DNA of 64,000 bases from Haliotis asinina (taxonomy: Eukaryota > Mollusca > Gastropoda > Lepetellida > Haliotidae). Of this stretch, positions 35,521 through 48,300 are shown piece after piece. The notes under the pieces are model-generated. The model saw only the letters and a program-made list of their open reading frames with translations, was not told the DNA's origin and searched no databases. The DNA lies in NCBI RefSeq assembly GCF_037392515.1, contig NC_090288.1, forward strand, positions 9,093,969-9,157,968. The letters are read 5' to 3'. Each line of letters begins with the position of its first letter. Within the stretch, counting starts at the first letter, position 1. Made by a program: the position numbers and the translations under genes.

Positions 35521-35621
35521 CTAGATTTACGAAGCTCTCTTAGCGCTAAGATAGTCGTAAGTTAATGTTGATGTGTGGCAGTTATGACGATCTTAGCGCT
35601 AAGGCAGCTCCGAAAATCTAG
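35521..35621. mobile_element. Palindromic hairpin element (foldback MITE-like)
   Basis: Arms of about 40 bp at 35521-35560 and 35582-35621 are inverted copies of each other (CTAGATTTACGAAGCTCTCT against CTAGATTTTCGGAGCTGCCT), separated by about 21 bp. Each arm contains the perfect palindrome CTTAGCGCTAAG. It lies just downstream of the secreted paralogue's stop codon, possibly within its 3' UTR. Confidence 0.7.
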
Positions 35622-35895
35622 CCTGGTCTAGACTGTACATCGACGTAACTAAATATTGTAGAATAGAATATGGGACAGTGTGGGTTACGTAAAACCCCGA
35701 TATATCGACTACATTTTTATCAGAGATCGATCTTGGGAAGGGTTTTGACCATCTTAATTATACATATAGTCTTCGAAATCTACGAAATCTTGGAAACTGT
35801 GATATCAGGTTTATCGCAAATCAAGGAGAAAAGGGATCTTTGATGAATTCACATGTAAAAACGAGGAAAGAAAACAATGACAAAGACAGACAGAT

Positions 35896-36338
35896 TTACG
35901 ACGGAACACTGTAGATGACGGTGTAGTTCCCAACGGGAACATCAACAGTGAGGAGCTGATATTTCAGTTCAAAGCCGTGTCCGCTTTCATCAGAGTTGGA
36001 ATGAAATTCCACATCAAGCATATGCCAGCTTGAAAGGACATCACTGATTGGTCGCTTGGTCTTACAGAAGCGATCAATCAGATTCTTTACGAGTTCATAG
36101 TCGTAGTCATAGAGGGCCAGGTAGTCGTCGACACAGTTGTCGTTGCCACCGATGACGTCGAGTTGGAGGAAGGAGATGCGGATGTATTGGCCCCAGACCC
36201 CGCGGATCCGCCAGTGGCAGGTGGAGTAGACGTCGTAGGTGTTGGGGAAGAAGGGGGAGCTGAGGTAGCCACAGGTGGCGCTGCAGGAGTCATCCTTTGA
36301 GCAGACACCGTCATCACCATAGCCGCAACTGCCACAGT
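35896..36338 (-). CDS. Secreted paralogue exon 16: second CUB domain and stop
   Basis: The terminal coding exon encodes DCGSCGYGDDGVCSKDDSC, then a CUB domain: CGYLSSPFFPNTYDVYSTC, IRISFLQLDVIGGNDNC, DYLALYDYDYELV, RFCKTKRPIS and HGFELKYQLL. It ends GNYTVIYSVPS and TAA at 35896. This CUB keeps the YLALYD motif of calcium-binding CUB domains and is of a different subtype from the first. No transmembrane helix or GPI signal follows, so the protein should be released. Confidence 0.85.
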
Positions 36339-39300
36339 CTGCAATTGTCAATCGGTCAAGCTGGCATGACCTGTTGTCAATATTCATATACAGATTTTAA
36401 TTGAGAAAAATGTTTAGAAAAAATCAAGCTGTCGTATCATTTTAATTTTCAGGACACAGATACATAACCGGATAAATGTTTACATCAGTCGATTTATAAC
36501 GCTGTATAACACATTGATAAAATCATGGTAAAGCCAGTACATTTTGTAACCTTGAACGGAATCGAACTTGTCATGTCAGTTGACATACAGAGACCATAAC
36601 TACTAAGCCACCCACTCTTCCGCTCCAGACTCTAACGTACCTGCCACAGAAACGTTGACGAGGAACCCAGATCGGAATGGAGCCTCGGACAATTTCATGC
36701 ATGACCGGAGCACAACGTCAACTTTGTTGCCAAGGGCAATGACCTTTGACCCATGGTAATCTTTAAAGTTGGACCCTGTTACCATGGTAAGTTGTTTAGA
36801 TGTTGTCACATCGGTGACGGCGATGCTGTCCTGGCAGTCGGCACTCACTGCCTTGTAGAAGCCGATCTGTAACCACATTATAATATATTCACACCTATAT
36901 GTAAGAAATGTAATATAATGTAATGTAACCACAACTTAAACATGCATATGGCTGACTATCGTATCCAGGATTGTCACTCTCAAATTTGAACTGTATTCAA
37001 ATGACATCAAGATATACAGATTGTTTGCATCGTCATCGAAGGAGAATTACACCATCACAAATATTTGGAAAATTCTGTTTGTTCAAAACGTAATTTAAGC
37101 ACTGTGCTTGTGCTTGTGGAGAGCTTGTCGGAGCTCTATGCTGAGTTCCCTTACGCTGCCCAGTGTGTTAAGCACCATCATCACTTGTAATGGTAATCTT
37201 GTCCATGAGTTGAAATAGCTAAAATATTGCGTCAAGACACTTGCTGGTCCCTGACATACAATGTGAACAAACATCATATGATAAAAGATCAACCAGTCGC
37301 TCGACAAAATAAAAGTGTCTGCCCCATCGAAAAACGTACAAAAATTACGAGGACAAATTCATTGCCTCACAAATATCCAAATCTCTGTAGCGTATGTGAT
37401 TCAAGTGTTTCGGGCTCTGGTTTCATGGCCTCATATAAGAGTCTGGATAACTTGTTTGAGTGGCATTTTAGAAGTTGAGGTGTACAAATAGGACAAATGG
37501 CATTTTAGAAGTTGAGTTGTACAAATAGGACAAATGGCAAACAGCATTTAGAGTTGTTATCCACAACAATTTGTCCTATTTGAAGAGCCTGGATAGTTGA
37601 ATATATTGTGCCACTGTGCACTGCCGAGTTACCGTAGAGTTGTCAAAAGGCACATGTGTTCGATGAGGTCTGGTGACTGGACTAGCGGAAGGTCATATCA
37701 CTAGTAACACGCACAAAGACCTCATGACCTCATGACCTCAAGACCTCAAGAGAATTCAACAGAAACCTGTCTCCCCATATTGTAGTAGAACGTGCACGGC
37801 CATCTGTATATCGCGTGGTTGCTGGTCCAAACGTCTGGTACTGAGACACCAAAGACTTTTGCAATCTGATGAATGCTGACTCAGTTTTATACATTCCTAT
37901 ATATGTGTCCAGTTGCCCGTTATTAGGGCAAAACTGCATTGAATGGTTGAAATCTTATTCTGATACGTATGTGAGGCGGTTTCATCGAGGATATACTCAA
38001 ACACAAACTTTCAAGCACCTCATGCACATTGTGCCTATGACCGTTCATCATGGACCACGAGTACTGCAGAGGTTAGTTAATCCCCGTGAGCTCTGATATT
38101 TGAATGTTTATCTGGTGGATAATTTTTCACATCATGGAAACCTTATCCTTAGAAAATTTAGATATAACATTAATGAACTGGTGTCAATGCGTTTGCATAC
38201 CCCTGAATTAGAAAACTCACCATGCGAGCCGTCTCCATCTGCGGCAGCGCAATGTCCAGGAAGTCCAGTCTAACGAAGGTGCCCTCTGGGAAGCGTATCT
38301 TCCACACACAGTGCAGTCCTTCCCCGTAGTACATAGGGAAGTGAGGGGACGATACTTTCCCGGGGGTAACCACCTCCATGTCACAGGCATCGATATCACG
38401 TATATCTGGAACATAAGTTATTGTTTGTGTGAAGAACGGTGCTGGTGGCGAAATGGACAATGCAGTGAGGATCTGGCGGTGTGAGAACTGGTGTGTATGC
38501 GTGTGTGTGCGTGTGTATGCGTGCGTGGGTGAGTGTGTTGCGGCCTGCCTCAATGGTGTCTTTGGTTTGTGGATATGGTGGATGCCCGATGTGTGTAAAC
38601 CATTATACAAACGGATGAGAAATATACCGAGTATAGTGTGTTCTTTTGAGAAGGTTAAACTTGAAAGGAACCTTAATTAAATTTGATTTCCTCAAGGCAG
38701 CAAAAATGTTCACTGAAGACTGCGGCAGGAAAAGAATTGGCAACGAAATACCCTCTACCTTCTTTAAAATATCGTAAATCTGCACTGTGTAAGTCAATCA
38801 ATTGTATGCAGATTCAACAGTGTTCTAGAGACAAATTAATCAGCAGTGAAGTTTAGTTGTTTGTTTCTTAATAGTTTTACATTAAACACGTAAACATTTT
38901 ACATGAAACGTTCATGCTTTGAATGGCACTGTACTGTCGTTTAAGATATTTGCAAATAATGATTAAACATAAAAAAAACTTGAAAAATACAACTTCTTTT
39001 TGCCGTCAGTTTTTCTACACTGAACCGAAAAAAGTCACTCCCTTTCTGATATTGGTAATCAGTTTCCTTCAAACAGATGTAAACAGCATAATAATTGTCG
39101 GAAAGATTTCAAAATGGATCATCAATACTTAAAGACGGTTTTCAGACAAATACATGTCAAAATGATGACAGATGGCGCGACAGTGCTATCCGATCTGTAT
39201 GGCCTCCTATAGCCTTGAGAGTAGCGTTGCGTCGTCTGTACATGGAGCAGATGAAACGGTTGATGAACTTTCGCCGAAACTCGGTGATACGCCTGAGAGA

Positions 39301-42300
39301 GTTCAGCAGCAGTTGTCGAGCTTGGATTGAGCCTCCACTCAATCTCGTCCCACAAATGTTCTATCGGCTTTAAGTCTGGATTGAGGACAGGCCATTTAGA
39401 GAGTTTGTGTCCCTTGTTGACGGAGAAAGTCTCTAGTTGCTCTGGGAGTATGGGCACGCGCGTCGTCCGGCTGGAAGACGTGGTTTCCATGACGACCAAA
39501 CTGTGGCTCGGCAGATGGCGGGCAGACGTTATACCATTTCCTCTACAAGGACCATTATTCTCGAACACCACAGAGGGAGGACCATTATTCTCGAACACCA
39601 CAGAGGGTCTACTTCGTGATTGAGAGCAATAGCACCCCACGCCATTATGCTGGGACTTCGCCAGGAGTCTCTTTCCAGGACATAAGTATCTGCTCCCCAT
39701 GTCGTCGCCACACACCCATTCTGCCATCAGCCGCCGAGGGGCAATACCGGCTTTCTTCGGACAAGACTACAGTTCTATGGTGATTGCCAATGGTTGTCTG
39801 TTGCTAGCGAAACGATTTTGCAGGTGATGATGACAATCCGCCGATTTTGCCTCAACGTTGTGACAGGCGGTCTTCCACTGCGAGGACGGACGGCTGTGCT
39901 TCCACAGCGGGTTCGAATCCCGCATGGGACTCAACCAAAAAGTACTAGAATTTGTACTTTACTAAGAAAGTGAAATCCCAAATATGACATACGTTGCATC
40001 AAACACAGAATCTGAAACCAAACTTTTTAAACATTGGTTGCTTGCTTATGAAAATGTAATTAAATTAATTAAATTAACATATCTGGCAAATTTTTTGGTA
40101 GTGTGGCGTTTCTTTTACGGTTCAGTATATATTATACAAACTATCTACTCATGCCTTATACCCCTTCCATTGGCTAGCGTCCTTAAACTCAAACTTAGTT
40201 CCGGCGATGGGGTCAAATGATCACAATCAACGTGTTCAGCACCTACCGTCAACACACATGGGCTGTCCGTAAATGCGGTCGGCATTGTCGACCAAGTTCC
40301 AGGACCTGTGGAAGTTGTAGGTGTAGCGAGTCGCGCCTGGGATGAGGTCACACCTCCGCCAGTCGTTGTGGTACATGAAGGACGCGCATCCTGGTCCCCG
40401 GGATAGACAGATGGCCTCGCATCTTCCCAAAGTCTGTGTGTTCTCGACCTTGAACTCGTCGCCGACGATGTTGGCGTACAGGTCGTGTTTCCGCATCAGT
40501 TGGATCCCGAGACGAGGAGAGTCTTCACTGCACGACAGGTCAAAGGTGACTGGAAAGGAAAGGGGATGTGTGTGTGAGTGAGTGAGTTGGCTTAATGCTA
40601 CTTTTAACAGTATTTCAGTTGTTATAGGAAACGACCCCAGATTTCTTTCTTTTTCAAGTGACCGGTCTCCAAATCATCCTGCCCAACCAGAACGTCCTCG
40701 CAGTCGGCTTTCAGAGCCTCGTAGACTTCTACCTGTTCATCAGCGCAGGGTGATACAGACCTGTTTCCAGTTTATTCCATTAAAACCTACTTGAAATACG
40801 AGGACAGTCCGAAGCGATGGAAGTCTTTTTTAGCTGGTTACATATCGGGAAATACCAGAAAACCCACGGTTAATCTGAACCCATGGTTGCAGGACACGAC
40901 GAGGAGCGATCTGACGTGTCGGGCTACCAAATTGTGTATGCAGCTACGTAACTGAAAGCTATTCTGCTATTGACCCACTTATCTCCAGACACATTCATAG
41001 ACATATGTCTAGTTTTCTTTGACAGATAAACATAGTCTGGTATGTATCAGTTCCATCCTGACCAGCAATGGCCAGTCTTAATGTATTGTGTACACATTTT
41101 CCTAGAACCATCTGCTCCGTGGGGATAGTTCTACCCGAGAACAGCCATTTTCACAGGATCAAAGATTCTGGCATATTTTCATCTAGCATTGGAAGCCAAA
41201 CTGTCAGAGACTAGTCCGTGACTCACCGTGTTTTGGGCAGCCGATGACCTCCATCTTCAAACAAGGGACACCGTAAACATGTAGCCTGATATATCGTGTG
41301 AAGATGGACTGAACAAACAGGAAGCGCTGGGGGAACTCCGCGCCCAGTTTCCGGTCTATCACGAAATCCTGAAACACGCAGCCACACTGGAACACCAAAT
41401 TCTTAATCTGCTGTTCTTTGACGCCAGGGAGTTTATCCGAGAAATATATTTGACAAACGGAGCAAATACTTGCAAATATCGATGTTTTCAAACAAAATCA
41501 TGTGGAAATTTTTTCGTTCCGCACGTTATTCTTTCTCAAACAAAAAATCGACAATCTCATTCTTCTAAAGTGCGTCTTGCGCTTGTAAATAGAATAGGCT
41601 TATACGTACCTTAACTTGACCCAGTCCGTCTCTGTACGGAATGAGGTTGTCGATGTCCACGCCATACATGACGATGAAACTGCTGGCGAGTGTACGCACG
41701 ACGCCATCCATCCATCCCTGCACCTCCACCCCTTGGACCTCCACCGGGGTCAGCAGGTCAACCTGAATATTGAATAACATCATCATCTTGAACAGCGACA
41801 GACTGGTGTATAAGGTTCTTAACGTGGGTCAAGTAAGTTACAGGAAACTGTGGCCTCTTTGTCTTTCCATCTGATGGTCATTCGAGAGGGCATGTGATTC
41901 CAGTCATATTCAGTCCTTCTCCACTGTTCTTGATAAGAGCCACTTTCCACCATGGTTCAGATGTATGACACCCACGTACTCACTCACTCACCAGCACAGT
42001 TAGAAACAACTCATCTTAAACCGATCTCTTCACGCTAACCCAACACCTAAGCATCCCCTCATTCAGTCATCCACTCACTACACCCATCAAACATTTTCAC
42101 TAACACATACACCCATCCAAACACCAATTCCCTCAGTCTTCCACCAAAACTCACCGGCGCCGATTCATTCAGTCACTCACTCATCCGACCAAGCATACAG
42201 CCACAAATCCAACCATCACTACCTGTATATACGGGTCCTTGTCCCTGGTAGAGTCTGCACACCAGCCGTGGTTGCGATTCAGTCTGACGTGGTAGGGGTA

Positions 42301-45300
42301 GACCTCACTCCCGGACACCGAGGACGAGGTCACCTGGAAGTCCCGTATCAAACCTGAGGTCAGTCCTAGTGGGAGACCACACTTCACCACTGGACGGGAA
42401 ACAGGACACACTGGTCAGTGTGGCAGTGGCTTTTGACGTGTAAGTGAGTGAGTTGAGATTTACACCAAACAGAAGTAGTATTCGTTATTTGTCAAAAAGA
42501 ACAGCTTCAGGACTAAACGATAATTCACGAGAGAACAGAACATTTCAGGGTTCTTTGGAGTGTGTTACGTCCAGACTAACTAGCACTCCTATCATTATAG
42601 ACATTATATATTTTATATTTTATATTTTTTATATATATATAAAATCTATATCTATCTATATCTCTATCTATATCTATCTCTATCTATATCTATATATATC
42701 TATATCTATATATCTATATATATCTATATATATCTATATATATCTATATATAGTGTCTGGGTATGGTTACGCGATTCACTAGACCTCTGGTCAATTTACC
42801 AAAACAGGTTCGATTTCAAGGCCGTAATATCTCTGAATTAGTGTACATATAGGTGAAAACATCAGTCATGCAAATACACCTTTTTAAGAGCTCAAGACTG
42901 GACAAGATGAATGACCTGTTTGTGAAAAAATCAACTTATGATCATTCAAAGTGTGGTATTTATCACAGTCAATGAACCGTTTATTTCACCCTCAACCTTT
43001 ACTCTGATTATATGATGTAAATCCGGATGTTCCACAGGTCGGGTTTCTGAAAGTCTCATTTCAACGTGGCTTCTGTTCAGTTCATAAATGTATATAACTC
43101 GTTTCATTCAAAAGGATTTCAAAGATAGAATTTCACTGATACCCGTTGACTGTAATAACCCATGATCCTTTCTATTCCGAAAATTGCGTTGTTTGTGGTC
43201 TAATTTGTTCGTGAATAATATTTACCCCAAGCTCTGACTTTCACTTCCGCCAGTTCAAACAGCTTGTTCCGGTCGTACACTGTGGCTGGGTGAGAGCCCA
43301 TGTTGTTCTGGATGGTCACGTACTGTCCAGTTATTGGCCTGACACACTGGAAGCGGAAGGTGGGTACACGGCCGGGGTTCAGAGGACCCTCGCAGACGTT
43401 CGCCCCGTGTGTGAGGAAGTCCCATTGTCGTCTGCCAACAGTCACCATCACGCGCCGTGTGTGGTAGGGCTCTGCGTCTACAAAAACAAGCATCTTTATA
43501 GAACATTCTTGTCACAGACCCCCAACTTTCAGTAAGAGAATCTTAGATCATTTGACGAGTTGCGTTGCGTTGCATTGCGTTGCGTTATGGTGCGTTGCAG
43601 TGCGGTACGATGCGGTGTCGTGACCTGTAGTGGAAGTCAAGATTATTTTCTTCACAGGTCTGTTTCCGAAAGAACTGAACAAGATAATGTGTCCTTAGGT
43701 TCACAGGAACAGTTGCGACTCGTCTATTGACCGAAATAGGATTTGATGTATTGCACGAGCTGCAAAAGTGTTGGTTTTTCATGTGCAAATTCTTGATTTG
43801 TACTTTTGAGCTCCTTTATATATGTGGTAGCCTTACATTGTATGTAGTAATTAACACGAATACATTGTACAGTATTTTGTGGAGGTGTACACAATTCATC
43901 ACGAGGAGAGAGACTGCTTCATCATCAGCCGCTGATCGGGTCATTCATTGTTCAGGGGAGAGAATGGAGGACACAGGGGTGAGGTCATTCTGTCGTACCG
44001 TGGAATCTATATATAGTCACGGCGTGCACTTCAAAATATCTCTCTAAGTCAACCTGCAACCATGGCTCTGGGATCTGTTGGTTGGCGTAAAACGTACCTG
44101 AAAGAATAAAACATCATTCATTTATAGACTTCTACTGGAAGGACTTTCTCCACGGGATAGACGACATCTAACGTGTTGTGATTCATATATGTGGCTATAC
44201 ATTACAATGAATTAATTAATGTACCTGTGTGAGATGTGTATTTATGTATCCCATGTGCATTATCTTATTGTACATACTGCAGTGTCACTGGCTCAGGTCC
44301 GATATCGAAGTTGATCGTTACACACAGGTACTTTGCAAAGTGCAACCAGGGAATAATATGAAAACTAACATATTTTCAGGTGTGCCCGATTTTTGGAGCC
44401 CATTTTCCAAAACTCCAAGATGGCCTCCGAGATGGTCGCCAAAAATAAAAAAATACCAATTCAATTTCAAGGGAGTCTGTTTCCCACTGATCTAAAGCAT
44501 GAAACTTTGCAGAGTGCTGTCGGGGAATATTATGAGAAAACATATTTTTAGGTTGCCAGATTTTTGGAGCCCATTGTCAGAAAACTCCAAGATGGCGTCC
44601 AAGATGGCCGCCAAAAATCAAGCATTTTCAGTTTGAACACTATATGACTTCCTCCGCTGGATTATAGCAGAAAACAATGCTCTAGTTCACCACGTGTCTA
44701 TTTTCAACCTTAGCCACTGCGTCATTGCTTGTAAAACATCTTTCAGAGTCAGTGGTCGATACTGTCGAGGTCAGGGCGTTAATCCAATCACCAAACCTGA
44801 CCAGTCCCATCCATCAAGTCGCATCTTACATACCAGCATCCGTTGTTGGGGACGCTGCATTTCAAGGGAGTCTGTTTTCATAATGTTACGTTAATGTCCT
44901 ATGTAGCTGTGTTGATTACCGAGGTCCTGGTCTACAGCATGCCAGGCAGGGTACAGATCCTCGTCACGGTCTGCCCTCACTAGTTTGTTGGCAGCCACGT
45001 CCGGCGGGTCGGCGCTCACGTCTGTTCAGAGAGGACAGGAGTGTTACCATTACGATTGATGAGTCTCCGACAGCAATTGATCGGTTGTAAAAACGAAAAC
45101 TGTTTATGCATGGATAGTTTTGTGACTATGGATAGTTGAGTAAATGACTTCGGTTGATAAATGCGCTGTGTAAAATATAGGATTTTTCAGTGCAGACTTG
45201 CAGCTTCATTGAGTTAACCGTTGACTTCATCTGGGTTTCAAGCTTCTTGTCAGCTATCAAAAGAGGCTGAAACTACTTCAAATTGTCTTTGTTTCATATA

Positions 45301-48300
45301 AACTATACCTATATTTGGGAAATGACTTCATATGAGACGAGTCTAGGACAAAATAACCTATTGCAATAGTTGATTGCAATAGTTTGTTGCTATTGATTAT
45401 CGCTATCGCAATAGCTGTTCCCACCTCGATAGTCACCCCTAGTTACCGTCTTCGTCAGTGGAACAGTAATATATGTGAGCCACGTGACTAGTAGATATTC
45501 ATTACAAATACAAGAAAAAATATTATATTTTCATTACTCGTGGTGGTGAGCACAGAAGATGAATGAATCGTATGTAATGAAACTGTAGGGTAGATGTGAA
45601 TAGTGCGTGATGGCGATTAAACCGTGAACATGAATAGTGCTTGATGGCAACGCTACGGTTTGTGAGAATAGTGTGTTGGCATTATATCCTAGAAACAAAA
45701 AGTATGGGAACACCCTACAATTTGATAGTCATATATAAACCTAAACGTGAGGTCATTTATACTCTGAGGTAAATGTAAATTTTGGAGTGTTAGGGGGCAC
45801 TTTAAACGACATGTTGTGAATAAAATGAGTCAATGTTTGCTGAGAATGAGTGAAATGAAACATTGTCAAATATAGAGAATAACAATGGCACTGAAACACG
45901 CCAGCACCACATGTTTGATTCAAACGCTCGAGCACAACAGCCTAGTCCATGTGAAAGACAGAGCTCCCATGCAGTTTATACATGACTATCAAATTTTAGG
46001 GTGTTCCCATACTTTTTGTTTGTAGTATATATATTTTTGTATAATTCACACTTTTTGTTACCTGTTTCCCCTTTGACAGTAAAAGGAAAAAGAGACAGAG
46101 GACTCTAAGGTCCTGTGTAAGAAAAGTTTGCACAAAACAACTACGCCACCAGACACAACACATTCTCTCACCAATCACACTTGCAAGTTTCAACTAATTA
46201 CATTAAGTTTGTTTACGTTCATTCAGGCCATATTGTTTCTTCATCAGGGAACATGAAGAAAGAATTCAGAAAGTCATTTAAATTTGCAAAATCATTATGT
46301 AACATCCACCTTTAAAAATAAATGATCTTGTTCAATAAAATACCTATGTAAATATTGTCTGAAATATTTAAAACTAAGGGTAGTTTTAATACTTTACTAA
46401 TACAAAAAACGAACAATTTTAGATTAAACACGTGATCAGTATATACATATTAATATATATGTATTGTTGGCAAAATATATGTTAATAGTACAGACTCATG
46501 TCATGATATTCTACTATATGATGTACTACTGACGATATATGAAATACCGTGCGAATTTTAGCAAGAACATAATATATATGAATATTGCTTGATGACGACC
46601 TGTAGATATGGATATAACGCTACAGATGTAAAGATGAGTACTAACCACACTTGTCAATGTAGCAGTACAGAAGGCGGTTGTTGCTGGAACAGGTCGGCTC
46701 CTCCCAAGTGCTCATGCCCTTCCGGCAGTAGTTGTCCTCCAGGTCCGAGATCAGGTACTTCCGGTCATTGTACGGCCATCCGCTCTCGGCCCACATGTCG
46801 CATGACGACCCCGGCGCCCATTCCGACCGGCGACCTCTGTACGACGCTCCCCCATCCTCGGCGTATACACACTCACGTCGGTCTGAAAGACAAATCATTG
46901 ATGCTGCGAAAATAACCGCTCTACACATAAGACAGTGGAAGTATATGGGGAATCACGCGCTTTCAGACGAACTCTTTAACTTCTAGGTTCCCTCACCCCG
47001 TCCTTATTCGTTCCCAACCCCTTAGCTCGACTCCAGTGCCCCGCAGCTCACTCGTGTCCCCAATCCCGCCATACCAGCTACTAAATTACAGGTTTTATGA
47101 TTTACATGAACAGAGGTTACCACTCCTTGTAAACCGGGACAATGAAAGATAGGAAAAGATAAGATAGGATAAGATATGATATCATCCCCGTGGAAATTTA
47201 TTTTGTATCATAAACGGTCTCAAACTGATATACGCAAAATTCACAAAATTACACGCAATAATTACATGCACATGTAGATAGCTGGTTGTTCCATACAATT
47301 AAGCCACAAAGGTAAAAAGACTGACTTAGTTGTTATGATACAGCTTGCATGATTACATTAAAACCCAATTATAAATACTTCGCAGCACCTACTGCTTCAG
47401 TGTCTAACGCAACATGTTTTATTCAGTGTGATGTCTTAATCTTAAGATCAAGAAACAGGTCTTCAAACCGTAGCTACAGCTTCATGTCTCACTCTCGCTC
47501 ATCTTTTCATATTAGGTATGCAAAAAGACATACCATATAGGGTGAATCTTTGGTGGACTAAAACACCGACCTACCATGTGGCTTGTAAAAGCAGAGGTTG
47601 AGGGCAAACGTGCGTGAGTCTACTTGTGACTGGCGGACATTGTCCAGCACCCAAGTCATCGTTCTGTTCCCAGTGGCTGTGAGGACCTCCTCCACCATCT
47701 CGGTCATCTGGACTCTCTGGCAATCGTGGTCGAAGTGGGCCTGAAACAACAGTGTAATACGTCTTAGTCAAACATGAGAATGTACACTTCAATGAAGTAT
47801 TACTTCATATTAATTAATATTAAAAAATTAAAATTTAAATTAAATTAAATTAAATTAAATTAAAATGAATTAAGATTTAAATTTAAATTAATAAATTAGA
47901 ATTAAAATTAACTTCACATCATATATTAATTGAAGTATTTTTTCCATCTTCTATTACTATTTTTAATTGTTTGAAAACTGAGGTGGGGGAGTGAAATGTT
48001 GGGTTGTGTTTTGGGAATAGGGGTGGCTGAGTGGTTGAGTGACTGAGTGAGTGGTTGAGTAAGTGAGTGTGTGATATCACTGTATTAGCTTCACAGACGG
48101 AAAGTCAAACGTGCTACAAGCATCAGTGTTTCGCGACTTTTACAAAAATCTTTGAGCTGACAATCATTCTAAATCGTGTTAGCAGTAAGCAGATCATAAT
48201 AGCGAATCTAGTATTCAAAACCCCGACCACATAGCACCATGTGATCTTGACCTCTCCTGGTCCCATAATCCCGATTGATGTATCACTTGATCATCACTGA

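Noticed and set aside
36087-36344. Thr/Pro/Ser-rich mucin-like frame on the minus strand
   Set aside because: It is an alternate frame of the second CUB exon, which is fixed by domain motifs and splice phase.
42444-42782. Tyr/Ile/Ser-rich plus-strand open frame
   Set aside because: Translation of the TATC/ATAT tract.
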